Origin: Liberiplasma sp046541015
GTDB lineage: Bacteria > Bacillota_I > Bacilli_A > Izemoplasmatales > Izemoplasmataceae
Assembly: GCA_046541015.1 (NCBI GenBank)
Contig: JBKHEA010000013.1
Coordinates: forward strand, 1-41,844
Direction: 5' to 3'
DNA length: 41,844 bases
This document shows, piece by piece, positions 7,172 through 16,493 of the stretch (positions within the stretch are counted from its first letter, which is position 1; each line of letters starts with the position of its first letter). The position numbers were made by a program, and so were the translations under genes. The notes beneath the pieces were generated by a model. The model did not search any database. It was not told the DNA's origin and was given only the letters and a program-made list of their open reading frames with translations.

Positions 7172-7215
7172 AAGATGCTAGTAATCACATTATTTTATGT
7201 GTTTACTAGCATCTT
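7172..7215 (-). terminator. Terminator of the minus-strand membrane protein pair
   Basis: A 13-bp stem, AAGATGCTAGTAA (7172-7184) with TTACTAGCATCTT (7203-7215), with ACA/TGT pairing inside. On the minus strand it is followed by TTTCTTTAT. Confidence 0.8.
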
Positions 7216-7235
7216 ATTGTTTCATGAATGCTTTA

Positions 7236-8612
7236 TTAATTAATTAAATTATAAATCGGATTTTCTTCAAATATTATATGATAATGATTACTTGAAAAAT
7301 CTATTAAAATTTCATGATAATCAAAATATGGCCATCCACCTGAACTAGCTTGTGTATGTTCTTTTAACCACCGTATCTCATTATCAGTCGCATCCTTATC
7401 AAGGTATCTAAAGAAGGTGGTTTTAAATCCGTATTCGGTCTCTTCTAAGATGACATATTCTTCAATTTCATTATTGGAATAAATCGACCCAAATAAATAA
7501 TAATCATTAACATTCTCTTGATAGATGAATGTTTTTTCTGTGTCATAATAAGGATCGGCAATTTGGTCTTTTATGTACAAATCCCTTCTTAAAGTATAGC
7601 GAACATACTCACCTAGTTCATTCATAGGACTATTAACCGTAGTGACAATGTTTTTGTCGCGGGACTTAGTATCGAATTTAACATAGGCAAAGTCATCGAT
7701 TATAGGGGTGTTGCCGATACTATAAGTATGATTGATAAACTTATCTTCAGTATCTGGATGCCATGAAAGTGTCAAAGGAATGGTATATATATCATTGATG
7801 TTAAGAATATACGTAAATCCTCCATCATAAGCAACAGAAATGACACTTTCGTTGAGCTCTGATTCACTAAAATCATAATAATCATCAAAAGTCACATCGC
7901 TTGTCATAGCTGCGGTTTTTCTTGTTGAAGTAAAGTCATTATAAGAATATATATTTTCCATTCTAAATAAGCGCGACCACTGAAAAGTAGATACATCTCC
8001 TTGGTCATTGGACCTAACAATGTATTCTTGTTGGATTTCGTAATCTGTAATTTGAAAGTGTTCATTGTATTGAATATCAATTAGTGATCTTGATTCATAG
8101 AACCTATCAATATTGTAAAGAAAAGAACCGTTATCATAGTGGCGCCTAACCCCGTCACTTTTTTCTGTAACTTCTAAACGAAGTGTCTGTTCAGATTTTT
8201 CTAAAACCATGATTTCACATTCACTTCGTCTGAAATTAGACTCATAGATTCGGTTATTATAATCATCGTATAAAACAAAATAAGTTACAATTGGAGTCTC
8301 ATAAGTATTGATATAATTAATCCTGAGTGTAGAGGTAATGATCAAAGTAGCCGCAAAGAACATGAGTGTAAATATTTTTAAATAGATTATTTTATAGCCT
8401 TTATCAAGATATTTTTGGATGATTAGATTATAAAATACATATAATAAAGTAACCGTTACTAGCGTGATTAAAATAAAATAAATGGAATGTCTTAATAAGA
8501 ACAATAATCGGTTGTAGTGATTAACTTCTCCTATAATTAAAAGCATAATAAAAAATAATGCAATAGCTGAAATAATTACTATCATAGGGATAGTAAACAA
8601 TTTCTTTTTCAT
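7236..8612 (-). CDS. Membrane-anchored protein with large extracytoplasmic domain, unknown function
   Basis: 458 aa. Three hydrophobic segments at about residues 7-27, 38-62 and 77-97 are followed by about 350 polar residues, rich in Asp, Tyr and Asn, with alternating beta-like pattern. This implies a small membrane anchor and a long outside domain. The ATG at 8612 follows GAAAGGAAAAG. It lies 48 bp after a 113-aa membrane protein gene on the same strand, so the two are likely one transcript ending at the strong hairpin at 7172-7215. No conserved family or enzymatic motif is recognised. Confidence 0.7.
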   Translation of the reverse strand: MKKKLFTIPMIVIISAIALFFIMLLIIGEVNHYNRLLFLLRHSIYFILITLVTVTLLYVFYNLIIQKYLDKGYKIIYLKIFTLMFFAATLIITSTLRINYINTYETPIVTYFVLYDDYNNRIYESNFRRSECEIMVLEKSEQTLRLEVTEKSDGVRRHYDNGSFLYNIDRFYESRSLIDIQYNEHFQITDYEIQQEYIVRSNDQGDVSTFQWSRLFRMENIYSYNDFTSTRKTAAMTSDVTFDDYYDFSESELNESVISVAYDGGFTYILNINDIYTIPLTLSWHPDTEDKFINHTYSIGNTPIIDDFAYVKFDTKSRDKNIVTTVNSPMNELGEYVRYTLRRDLYIKDQIADPYYDTEKTFIYQENVNDYYLFGSIYSNNEIEEYVILEETEYGFKTTFFRYLDKDATDNEIRWLKEHTQASSGGWPYFDYHEILIDFSSNHYHIIFEENPIYNLIN

Positions 8613-8660
8613 TTTCTTTTCCTTTCATGGGTTATTTTTTAGATGAAAAAAGAAAATGAA

Positions 8661-9002
8661 TCAGCAACGAATCACATTATTTATTCTGTATAGGCTTTGT
8701 TTAGACAAGTTTAAGTCATAATTTAAAGGGTTAGTAACTTTATTATGTACGTGTACTTTAAATCTTAAATTAAACTTGAATTCATAAGTAACTAAGAATA
8801 GAAGTGGCGCATAATAGAAGAAAGTAATTGCCAAAGATACGCCTAATATCACAACAAGTAAATTTTTATAATCAACTTTGATGTTATGACCAACATTAAA
8901 AATATCGATATCATTTAATAATAAGAAATAACGTGCAAAAATTGATATAAAAATAGCTATACCAATGATTAACATGCTGTGTTTGTTTAAAAATTTCTTC
9001 AT
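8661..9002 (-). CDS. Small membrane protein
   Basis: 113 aa from the ATG at 9002, which has AAGGAGAC at the right distance; the longer reading from 9044 has no such site. Two clear membrane segments (about residues 9-29 and 45-73) and a basic C-terminal tail (NLRFKVHVHNKVTNPLNYDL). It lies directly upstream of the 458-aa membrane protein and probably shares its transcript. No family is recognised. Confidence 0.6.
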   Translation of the reverse strand: MKKFLNKHSMLIIGIAIFISIFARYFLLLNDIDIFNVGHNIKVDYKNLLVVILGVSLAITFFYYAPLLFLVTYEFKFNLRFKVHVHNKVTNPLNYDLNLSKQSLYRINNVIRC

Positions 9003-9219
9003 AAACAAAGTCTCCTTATTGTTTACTATAATTATAAGCACCATAATAAATTATAGTAAAGGGGGGATGTTTAAGGATGATTAAAAGAACATAGTCACTT
9101 TAGAAAATTGGCATGCATCTTTTATAAATGATAGTGTATAATGAGAATTGAATTTATATTATATATTATTGTTCGATTTAACAATAAATGTTGCTTTTAA
9201 GCGACACTTGGAGGTAATC

Positions 9220-10092
9220 ATGGATAAGCATTATGATCAAATCATTAAAATTGATAAAGGATACTCACATGATGAGAAGTTTCAAGTAAAAATAGATTCT
9301 AAAGATTTTTTACTTAGAGTATCGCCCTTAAAAGCCTTTGGTAGAAGCAATAGTATTTTTGGCTTTCTAGAGAAGATTAATCAGTTAGAGATTCCTACTT
9401 ATAAACCTATAAAAATAAGTAAGTACCAAAACCAAGTGCATAGCTTATTTGAATGGATTAATGGCCATGATTTAATCGATGTTATTGGACACTATTCAGA
9501 AAAAGAGAGATATCAGTTTGGGCTTGATGCGGGGAAGTATCTTAGAAAAATGCACACTATTGATGCACCTATTGATATTGAACCTTGGGATGTACGCTTT
9601 AACCGTAAAATAGATAGAAATATAAAAAGATATCTTGAAAGTCCATTAGATATTCCTGAAACTAGTTACTTTATTAAGTATTTAGAATCACATCGTCACT
9701 TATTAAACAATCGTCCTCAAACTTTCCAACACGGGGATTATCATATTGGAAATATGATGGTTAATCGACAGGGGGAGCTTATAGTTATCGATTATGATCG
9801 ATTTGATTTTGGCGATCCATTTGAAGAATTTAATCGTATTGTATGGTCTGCAGAGCAATCTCCAGCATTCGCAAATGGTTATATTAATGGTTATTTTGAT
9901 AACGATGTTCCTGATGAATTTTGGTCGTTGATGCTTTTATATATATCAAGTAACGTGATGTCCTCACTAACTTGGGCTTTAGCAATCAATGAAGAAGAAG
10001 TCAAGTCGATGATTAGCCAAATGCACCGGGTCTTACAGTGGTATGATGCTTTTAAATTAGTAAAGCCGAATTGGTATATAGAAAAATTGTAA
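9220..10092 (+). CDS. Aminoglycoside phosphotransferase/choline kinase-fold phosphotransferase
   Basis: 290 aa from the ATG at 9220, which follows GGAGGTAATC; earlier in-frame starts lack a ribosome binding site. The protein-kinase-like fold is shown by the catalytic loop HGDYHIGN (residues 171-178, with Asp173 and Asn178) and the metal-binding VIDYDRFDFGDP (Asp191, Asp193). An N-terminal lobe Lys and a WINGHDL segment (about residue 79) are as in the APH family. Members transfer the gamma-phosphate of ATP or GTP to a small hydroxylated substrate. The substrate cannot be read from sequence, and antibiotic resistance should not be assumed: chromosomal members often act on sugars or choline. 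DUF1295 follows 63 bp later. Confidence 0.82.
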   Translation: MDKHYDQIIKIDKGYSHDEKFQVKIDSKDFLLRVSPLKAFGRSNSIFGFLEKINQLEIPTYKPIKISKYQNQVHSLFEWINGHDLIDVIGHYSEKERYQFGLDAGKYLRKMHTIDAPIDIEPWDVRFNRKIDRNIKRYLESPLDIPETSYFIKYLESHRHLLNNRPQTFQHGDYHIGNMMVNRQGELIVIDYDRFDFGDPFEEFNRIVWSAEQSPAFANGYINGYFDNDVPDEFWSLMLLYISSNVMSSLTWALAINEEEVKSMISQMHRVLQWYDAFKLVKPNWYIEKL

Positions 10093-10155
10093 ATCATTAG
10101 CATTATTATGACATAGACTTTTAGAAAGTGCTATACTATGATTGAGGTGAAAAAA

Positions 10156-11031
10156 ATGGATATTAAAAGAATAATTATTTATACGTTACTATTTATTATT
10201 ACCTTCGCAGTCGCAACTTTAGGCTTTACTAGGTTAGGTTTTGATGGCTTAGTGATTCCTGCACTAGTAGTCCTTGGATACTTTACGGTATTTTTTATTG
10301 TTGCACAAATTGTAAAAGATAATTCCATCGTGGATATGGGATGGGGATTAGGTTTTGTGTTTGGGGCATGGGCAACACTTTTTATTACCGAAAACCCAAC
10401 AGTTCTATCTTACATCATTGTTGGATTTATTACGTTATGGGGTGTTAGATTGTCTGCACGCTTAATTAAGCGTAATTGGGGAAAACCTGAAGATTTTAGA
10501 TATCAACAGTGGCGAGAAGAATGGGGCAATAAAGTTATTATTATCGCTTTTTTTAGAGTCTTTATGATTCAAGGTATCATTAATTTTATCGTTGGTGCTG
10601 CAAGTTATAGTGTGATTAAATTTAATCAGTTTAATTTTAGCAATTTGCTTTCAAGTGTTATTGTAATACTTGGATTAGCCATTGCTTTTACTGGATTGTT
10701 TTTTGAAGTAGTTGGTGACGAACAATTAAGACGTCACATTAAAAAAGGAACAAAATCCATTATGAATAAGGGATTATGGTCCATCACGCGACATCCAAAT
10801 TATTTTGGAGAAATACTCATATGGAGTGGACTTTACATTGCTGGATTAGTACTGATAATAAACAGTTCTATAAGCGTTATCTTTTATTTATTAATGGTTA
10901 TATCACCACTCATTATGAGTTTAGTTCTTATCAAAATCTCAACCCCATTACTTGAAAAGCATATGAAAGAATATGAGGGATGGGATGAATATGCTAAGAA
11001 AGTCCCAATGATTTTCCCTTGGGGTAAATAA
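10156..11031 (+). CDS. DUF1295 / steroid 5-alpha-reductase-like membrane protein
   Basis: 291 aa from the ATG at 10156, with GAGGTG just before it. Six to seven membrane segments, with conserved DUF1295 features: NSIVDMGWGLGFV (about residues 56-68), KPEDFRYQQWREEWG (about residues 110-124), and near the end SITRHPNYFGEILIWSG (about residues 211-227). The last is the cofactor-binding signature shared with isoprenylcysteine methyltransferases and steroid reductases. The family probably catalyses NADPH-dependent reduction or methyl transfer on lipids; the substrate is unknown. A strong terminator follows. Confidence 0.85.
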   Translation: MDIKRIIIYTLLFIITFAVATLGFTRLGFDGLVIPALVVLGYFTVFFIVAQIVKDNSIVDMGWGLGFVFGAWATLFITENPTVLSYIIVGFITLWGVRLSARLIKRNWGKPEDFRYQQWREEWGNKVIIIAFFRVFMIQGIINFIVGAASYSVIKFNQFNFSNLLSSVIVILGLAIAFTGLFFEVVGDEQLRRHIKKGTKSIMNKGLWSITRHPNYFGEILIWSGLYIAGLVLIINSSISVIFYLLMVISPLIMSLVLIKISTPLLEKHMKEYEGWDEYAKKVPMIFPWGK

Positions 11032-11041
11032 GATTAAATTA

Positions 11042-11081
11042 AAAGCGTAAACCAATAATATTTATTGGTTTACGCTTTTTT
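11042..11081. terminator. Bidirectional terminator between convergent genes
   Basis: AAAGCGTAAACCAATAA and TTATTGGTTTACGCTTT form a long perfect stem with A and T runs on either side. The minus-strand gene's stop codon (11080-11082) sits in the T run. Confidence 0.9.
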
Positions 11082-11832
11082 AATGCGCTAATGCCTTACC
11101 ACATTCTCTACAAAACTTATCCGTTAATTGGTTTTCTTTACCACATGCACATGTAGTGTGTTTTTTAATAGTGTAACCACAATTTGAACATACATTTTCA
11201 TCGGAATCGATTGGGTCGTTGCACTTTGGACATTTATCTCTTGTGTCTAAGTAATTAGATGTTGCTTTAGCCACAACAATCGATAAACCACCAATTAGTA
11301 AATAAACACTAACAGATGCTATAAATCCACCACTCAAAAACAAAAACATAAAGGGGATTGGATTAAAGGGATCGGCAAGTTCTGGTGTACTTGGATTATA
11401 TGGATCAAACTCAAAGCCAGCATTCACTGAATTAAAGGCACCAGATGCAAAACCCATAAATCCACTTATAACCATAATTATCCCAACACTTAGTCCTATA
11501 GCACCGCCGATTAATAAATATTTTTTTATTTTTTTAGCTTCTTCGCTGTTTGTGGTGTGTTTAGCTTTATATAAAAGCTTTTTAAAATAATTTCCTGTTT
11601 GCGGGACGAATTCTTCTTGATCTGAATGATTTTTATGCCCTAGCAAATCATCAACACTTACATTAAGTGCTTCTGCAAGTAATGTAATATTTTGTAGATC
11701 AGGGCTACCTTCACCACGTTCCCATTTAGATATAGCTTGTCTTGACACATTGATTCTCAGTGCTAATTCATCTTGTGTTAATTGATTTCTTTTTCTTAAG
11801 TACACTAAACGTTTGCTAAAGTTTGTCTCCAT
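11080..11832 (-). CDS. Membrane-bound XRE-family regulator with two zinc ribbons
   Basis: 250 aa. An XRE HTH at residues 7-61 (LTQDELALRINVSRQAISKW), two membrane segments at about 106-128 and 161-188, and a cytoplasmic C-terminal tail with paired zinc-binding sets: Cys201, 204, 215, 218 and Cys228, 230, 241, 244. HTH proteins tethered to the membrane are known in Firmicutes as putative sensors of envelope state; the added double zinc ribbon is less usual and may be a metal, redox or protein-contact module. The loop between the TM segments is Pro/Asn rich. It is monocistronic, with its promoter in the 207-bp space before it. Confidence 0.82.
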   Translation of the reverse strand: METNFSKRLVYLRKRNQLTQDELALRINVSRQAISKWERGEGSPDLQNITLLAEALNVSVDDLLGHKNHSDQEEFVPQTGNYFKKLLYKAKHTTNSEEAKKIKKYLLIGGAIGLSVGIIMVISGFMGFASGAFNSVNAGFEFDPYNPSTPELADPFNPIPFMFLFLSGGFIASVSVYLLIGGLSIVVAKATSNYLDTRDKCPKCNDPIDSDENVCSNCGYTIKKHTTCACGKENQLTDKFCRECGKALAH

Positions 11833-11941
11833 ATTATGCTCCTTAATATAATCTTAATTATTACACTTAACAAGTATACACTAATTAAATCAATGCTTCA
11901 AGCATCAAAAAGCTTACATTATAGAAACTCTGGGTTGCATC

Positions 11942-11962
11942 AAAAAAGACAACGATGTTGTC
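11942..11962 (-). terminator. Terminator of the chromate transporter gene
   Basis: GACAAC (11948-11953) and GTTGTC (11957-11962) form a stem with a 3-nt loop. On the minus strand six T follow. Flanking ATCAAAA/TTTTGAT can extend the structure. Confidence 0.7.
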
Positions 11963-12039
11963 AATTTTGATTTTAGTCATTTCATAGATTTCATTCATTT
12001 ATAGTTATCTTTATAGTGCTTCTAACAAGTTTATGATAT

Positions 12040-13215
12040 TTATAAAATTAATCCTAAACCTAAAGCTAGCAAAACAATAAAAGGGGCTGGAATTTTTTTA
12101 GTCAAAAGGAGTCCAATAGTTAAGGCAACAACGATTAAATTAATAATCGTAATACCACTATCAATAAATAACTTAACGCCTGCAGATAAAATCAATCCCC
12201 CTGCAATCGAAGAAACACCACTCATTGCAATCCGTATGCCTTTAATATTTTTTAAAGACTCCCATATTGGATAAACAAAATAAATTAATAAAATCCCAGG
12301 TAAGAAGATCCCAACTGCTGAAACAAATCCAGCTAATATTTGGACTAAAACGGTCTCGCTACTTGCAGATAATCCACCAACATAAGCACTGAAACTAAAC
12401 ATTGGTCCAGGTAAACCTTGGACAAGGCCAAACCCAGTTAAGAATTGTTCACTAGTTAAGAATTGATTGTCATGCACCAAAGTTTCATACATATATGGAA
12501 TGACAACTTGGCCACCACCAATGACTAAATAACCAAAGCGATAAAATAGTTGAAATAAATAGACAATAGGATGGTTAATCCACAAACTAAGTAAGAAACT
12601 TAATCCTGCAACCCCTAAAAATAGCATAAAAATCTTGTAGGGAGGATTTAACTTTGTTTTGGTCCACAAGTTTGTTTCTTTGCTTAAAAGGACTTTGATT
12701 AGACCACCTATTAAAAGTAATAAAGGAAAGATAAAAATATTTCTAAAGAATAAACTTGTTGCAAAGGATATGATTAGCAAAATAGTGTTTACAGAATCTT
12801 GGACAACCTTTTTTGAAAGTTTAAATCCTGCTAAGAAAATAAACCCAACAGCCATAGGACCAATAAATCTTAAGAAGTTATCACTAATGTTTAAAGTATT
12901 TAAAACATTATACATAAACGATAAAAAAATCATGAATAAAACAATAGGAAGACTCCACACAAGCATTGTTAAAGCTCCTAGTTTTCTTCCACCAACCTTC
13001 AATCCAATACTCACCAAAGTTTGAGTGCTGCTTGGCCCAGGTAAAAAACTCGTTAATGCCATAAGTTCAGCCAGTTCTTCTTCGGTGATATACCTTTTTT
13101 TACTCACCATTTGATCCAAAAAAACTCCATAATGCGCTTCCGGACCTCCATAGGCACCAAGTGAGCAAATCAACACATCCTTTAAAAACGATAAAGTTTT
13201 AGTTTGTTTTTCCAT
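12040..13215 (-). CDS. chrA: Chromate transporter, CHR family (two-domain form)
   Basis: 391 aa, the usual size of long CHR proteins, with two homologous halves. The N-terminal half has the signature LTSFLPGPSSTQTLVSIG (about residues 48-65) and the C-terminal half the matching FGLVQGLPGPMFSFSAYVG. About ten membrane segments. The family exports chromate by an ion-coupled mechanism, though in many organisms the physiological substrate is uncertain (sulfate-like oxyanions). The ATG at 13215 follows AAAGGAGCAC. It stands alone and diverges from a cyclophilin gene. Confidence 0.9.
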   Translation of the reverse strand: MEKQTKTLSFLKDVLICSLGAYGGPEAHYGVFLDQMVSKKRYITEEELAELMALTSFLPGPSSTQTLVSIGLKVGGRKLGALTMLVWSLPIVLFMIFLSFMYNVLNTLNISDNFLRFIGPMAVGFIFLAGFKLSKKVVQDSVNTILLIISFATSLFFRNIFIFPLLLLIGGLIKVLLSKETNLWTKTKLNPPYKIFMLFLGVAGLSFLLSLWINHPIVYLFQLFYRFGYLVIGGGQVVIPYMYETLVHDNQFLTSEQFLTGFGLVQGLPGPMFSFSAYVGGLSASSETVLVQILAGFVSAVGIFLPGILLIYFVYPIWESLKNIKGIRIAMSGVSSIAGGLILSAGVKLFIDSGITIINLIVVALTIGLLLTKKIPAPFIVLLALGLGLIL

Positions 13216-13360
13216 ATTGTGCTCCTTTATAAGTTAACTATATAATAATATATTGCAAACAAAAAATAGTAGTATACACTCAATCTTAACAAAAAATATA
13301 CAATCAAAAAGCATATTATAAATTTTCATGATACAATGGCTTTATGAAAGGAATGGTAGT

Positions 13361-13882
13361 ATGGAAAATTATTTTAGTGATAAAAATCCCCTTGTGACAT
13401 TAAAAATTAAAGATTATGGAACAATTACATTAGAACTATTTAAAGAAGTTGCTCCAAATTCTGTTAGTAATTTTTGTCATTTAGCCAATCAAGGCTATTA
13501 TGATGGATTAAACTTTCACAGAATTATTAAAGGATTTATGATACAAGGTGGTTGGGGTAAAGACACTGGATGTAAGATTAAAGGTGAATTTATGTCTAAT
13601 GGGTTTAATAATCCATTAAAGCATAAACGTGGTGTGATATCTATGGCGCGTACAATGGTTAAAGATTCTGCAACCAGTCAATTTTTCATCATGCATCAAG
13701 ATGCTCCACATTTAGACGGTGAATATGCAGCGTTTGGGGCAATGGTTGATGGGTTTGATGTACTAGACCAAGTAGCAAAGGTTAAAACCGACCATGCCGA
13801 TAAACCATTAACTGATATAATCATTGAACGTGTTCATGTTAATTTAAGAGAAACTACATTTGAAGATCGAGTTTGTGTTTAA
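13361..13882 (+). CDS. Cyclophilin-type peptidyl-prolyl cis-trans isomerase
   Basis: 173 aa from the ATG at 13361 (AAAGGAA before it); the upstream in-frame ATG at 13328 lacks a site. The cyclophilin core is complete: NFCHLANQGYYDGLNFHRII, then GFMIQGGWGKDTG (about residues 56-68), ISMART, SQFFIMHQDAPHLDGEYAAF, and a closing region with FDVLDQVA. Lacking a signal peptide, it acts in the cytoplasm, catalysing proline isomerisation during folding. It is monocistronic and ends in a strong bidirectional terminator. Confidence 0.93.
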   Translation: MENYFSDKNPLVTLKIKDYGTITLELFKEVAPNSVSNFCHLANQGYYDGLNFHRIIKGFMIQGGWGKDTGCKIKGEFMSNGFNNPLKHKRGVISMARTMVKDSATSQFFIMHQDAPHLDGEYAAFGAMVDGFDVLDQVAKVKTDHADKPLTDIIIERVHVNLRETTFEDRVCV

Positions 13883-13918
13883 AAAAAGCGGTTAGTATTT
13901 TTATACTAACCGCTTTTT
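13883..13918. terminator. Bidirectional terminator
   Basis: AAAAAGCGGTTAGTAT (13883-13898) pairs with ATACTAACCGCTTTTT (13903-13918), between the convergent cyclophilin and nucleotidase genes. Confidence 0.92.
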
Positions 13919-13955
13919 CAATCGATAAAAACGTAATAAACATCGTGAATTAGGA

Positions 13956-15431
13956 TTATTCATTAGTTCTAACTTCGTCATCATTTTCGGTATAAACACT
14001 ATTAGATAAAATCGCATTTGTAGGATCAAAGTTTCCATAGGCTATAGCTTGTAAAGATAATTCTCTTGCAGCTAAGTCACGTAAATATACTTCTGTGTGT
14101 GTGACATCAGTACCTTCATGAAAAGGATAATTTTCATGATAATAAAGGTAATCATTTGTAGCAACCTTATAAAGTTCATCATCAATAAAATTATGAATAT
14201 CGGTACTATAGCCACTCATGTTGTTCATGAGTGTTTTTATATCTTCTCCAGTAAGATATAAGGTCACTACTTCATTATCAAATGGCCAAACATCATATAA
14301 AGTTGATAAAGTAATATCATCATTGCCACTTATATCGGTGCGTGTTCCACCACTATTATGAAATCCAATGTCTGCATTCGTACTTTCACGCAATAAGGTG
14401 CTCATCCATTCAGTCAAAACATTTCTTGAAAGTAAAGAAGAGTTATAAATAATGGGTTCATTAAATATTTGATCTGTTTCAAAAACATACTGATTTAATA
14501 AAATTTGTATACCAGGATGATTACTAGTTAATAAAGGCGTGTTTAACTTTGTTAACTGATTCATGCTGGTATCTTCGATACTTTGACTATTAACATCTAG
14601 TCGTAAATATCCAACATGGGTACCATATGCGCCAGATTGCATGGTTGGTATACCACTTAAATATTGATTTTCTACTCGATGAGAATGGGCATTGAAGATG
14701 GCATCAATTTTATGTTCATCAACAAACTCACTCGCATATTGATTCACATACCCTGAATCGTGTGTTAGTAAGATTACCATATCAACATTTTCATCATTTC
14801 TTAAATAAGCTGTAGTCTCTTTAACGATGTTTAAAGGCTCAAAAAACTCATAATCTTCAACATATTGTCTTGAAATCGAAGATTCTAAGCCATATCCCAT
14901 AATCCCAATAACCCCAATTTTTAATTGCCCACGATTTAAAATGACATAAGGATCAATACCTTCAGGAATATCTTTGGTTCCTTTGTGGAAAACATTCGCA
15001 CCAAGTAAAGGAAAATCAGCAATAAAGTTTTCATCACCAGGATTAAAATAACGTGTTACGGTTTCTAAACCCCAATCAAACTCATGATTACCTATAACCA
15101 TCGCATCAAATAGACTTTCATTCATGAGTTCAATTGTACTTTCACCTTGATAATAGTTAGATAAGGCACTGCCTTGTAACATATCACCACCTGATAAAAT
15201 AATAGTATTATCAGGATTAGTATTTTTTTCATTAATTAATAAGTTTCCAATCGCAGCCATCCCCATGCGTGAGCCTTCACTTAATAATGCGCCATGCATG
15301 TCATTGACATAATATATATTTAAATGATCAATAGATGTCACTTCATCATTGTCTTTGTTTTCATCAACCTCAGAACATGCAGCTAATGATAGAAGTAAAA
15401 GTAAAGTTACAATGCCTAATATTTTTTTCAT
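13956..15431 (-). CDS. Lipoprotein 5'-nucleotidase / bifunctional metallophosphatase (UshA/YfkN type)
   Basis: 491 aa from the ATG at 15431, which has AAGGATGAT at good distance. The signal peptide ends in a lipobox LAAC, so the mature protein is a lipoprotein on the outer face of the membrane. The N-terminal calcineurin-like phosphatase domain shows IYYVNDMHG, GGDMLQG, GNHEFDWG, LLTHDSG and NAHSHR, the complete dinuclear metal set. The C-terminal 5'-nucleotidase domain shows NSGGTRTDI and YDVWPFDNEV. It would hydrolyse extracellular nucleotides to scavenge nucleosides and phosphate, fitting a lineage with limited nucleotide synthesis. Not in an operon. Confidence 0.92.
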   Translation of the reverse strand: MKKILGIVTLLLLLSLAACSEVDENKDNDEVTSIDHLNIYYVNDMHGALLSEGSRMGMAAIGNLLINEKNTNPDNTIILSGGDMLQGSALSNYYQGESTIELMNESLFDAMVIGNHEFDWGLETVTRYFNPGDENFIADFPLLGANVFHKGTKDIPEGIDPYVILNRGQLKIGVIGIMGYGLESSISRQYVEDYEFFEPLNIVKETTAYLRNDENVDMVILLTHDSGYVNQYASEFVDEHKIDAIFNAHSHRVENQYLSGIPTMQSGAYGTHVGYLRLDVNSQSIEDTSMNQLTKLNTPLLTSNHPGIQILLNQYVFETDQIFNEPIIYNSSLLSRNVLTEWMSTLLRESTNADIGFHNSGGTRTDISGNDDITLSTLYDVWPFDNEVVTLYLTGEDIKTLMNNMSGYSTDIHNFIDDELYKVATNDYLYYHENYPFHEGTDVTHTEVYLRDLAARELSLQAIAYGNFDPTNAILSNSVYTENDDEVRTNE

Positions 15432-15550
15432 TTTTATCATCCTTTTTTTAACGTAATATTTATTTTATCATGAATTACCTAAACACGCTAGATTTATCTT
15501 TTTAAGTCAATTTAACTTATGATATAATGAAAATAGATTGGGGGCATGTT

Positions 15551-16468
15551 ATGAAAATAAATGAAATATTTATAAATGGGACAAAGGGTAGTTATCTTCA
15601 CGTTTTATCTATAAATGTAAGTAATGCTAAAGGGAACTTTCATATCATCCATGGTATGGGCGAACATGCCAAACGCTATACAGATTTTGCAAAGTTTATA
15701 GCTGAACTTGGTTATAATGTCTACATGCATGATCATAGAGCTCATGGAAAGAGTTTGAAGGCTAATCAGTCTGTAGGCATTTTGGAAAAAGAAGATACAC
15801 TATTTAATATGACAAAAGACATTACAAAAGTAAAAGACTATATAGATACTCAAGAAAAACTTCCCTATTATATTTTAGGTCACAGTATGGGCTCAATTAT
15901 TGTTCGTTACTTACTACAAAACTACCCATCGATTAACGTAAAAAAAGCCATAATAATGGGAACACTTCCTAAATATCCTATCATTCAAGTAAAAGCGATG
16001 CGCCTTTTAGCGGTAATCTTAGGGATTTTTAAACCGACAAATAAACCGCATCAAGGACTAGCCAGCCTATTAAATCAAGGATTAATTAAAACCGTTAAAA
16101 ACCCTAAAACACCGTTTGATTGGTTAAGTTATAATGAAGAAAATGTAAATACTTATATCAACGATCCATTATCTGGTTATGCTTATAATAAACGCTTTTA
16201 TCAATATCTTTTTAAATTTATCGATGTGGTTAATCATAAAAAGTCTATGAGTACTATTCAATCAATCCCACTATTATTTATTGCAGGGAATGATGATCCT
16301 ATCAATAACCACTTAAAAAGCATCGAAAAACTTGCCTCATATTACCAAAAAATCAATCCATCTTTACCATTAAAAATCATAGGGATTAAACATGCTAGAC
16401 ATGAAATACTTCATGAGGATAACCGCCATGAATCGTATGAGGCTATTCAAACATTTTTAGCTAATTAA
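15551..16468 (+). CDS. Alpha/beta hydrolase, monoacylglycerol lipase-like
   Basis: 305 aa from the ATG at 15551; it starts just after a GGGGGC element, and an extended -10 (TG-A-TATAAT, 15520-15528) lies upstream. The oxyanion-hole motif HGMGEHAKRY is at residues 34-43, the nucleophile elbow GHSMG at 110-114 (Ser112), the acid in AGNDDPI and the catalytic His in KHARHE near the C-terminus. The HGxGEHxxRY signature is typical of the serine aminopeptidase S33/monoglyceride lipase group. Probably a cytoplasmic lipase or esterase. The HTH-TPR gene follows 25 bp later and may be co-transcribed. Confidence 0.88.
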   Translation: MKINEIFINGTKGSYLHVLSINVSNAKGNFHIIHGMGEHAKRYTDFAKFIAELGYNVYMHDHRAHGKSLKANQSVGILEKEDTLFNMTKDITKVKDYIDTQEKLPYYILGHSMGSIIVRYLLQNYPSINVKKAIIMGTLPKYPIIQVKAMRLLAVILGIFKPTNKPHQGLASLLNQGLIKTVKNPKTPFDWLSYNEENVNTYINDPLSGYAYNKRFYQYLFKFIDVVNHKKSMSTIQSIPLLFIAGNDDPINNHLKSIEKLASYYQKINPSLPLKIIGIKHARHEILHEDNRHESYEAIQTFLAN

Positions 16469-16493
16469 TTAATCTATGTAAGGGGAAAAAATT

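Noticed and set aside
9190..9219. Riboswitch-like hairpin (TGTTGCTT/AAGCGACA) before the phosphotransferase
   Set aside because: A single small stem that does not sequester the ribosome binding site or start codon, and no terminator alternative is seen.
9220..10092. Aminoglycoside resistance gene
   Set aside because: The fold and HGD/DxD motifs are shared by many housekeeping small-molecule kinases; nothing in the sequence or neighbours indicates resistance or recent transfer.
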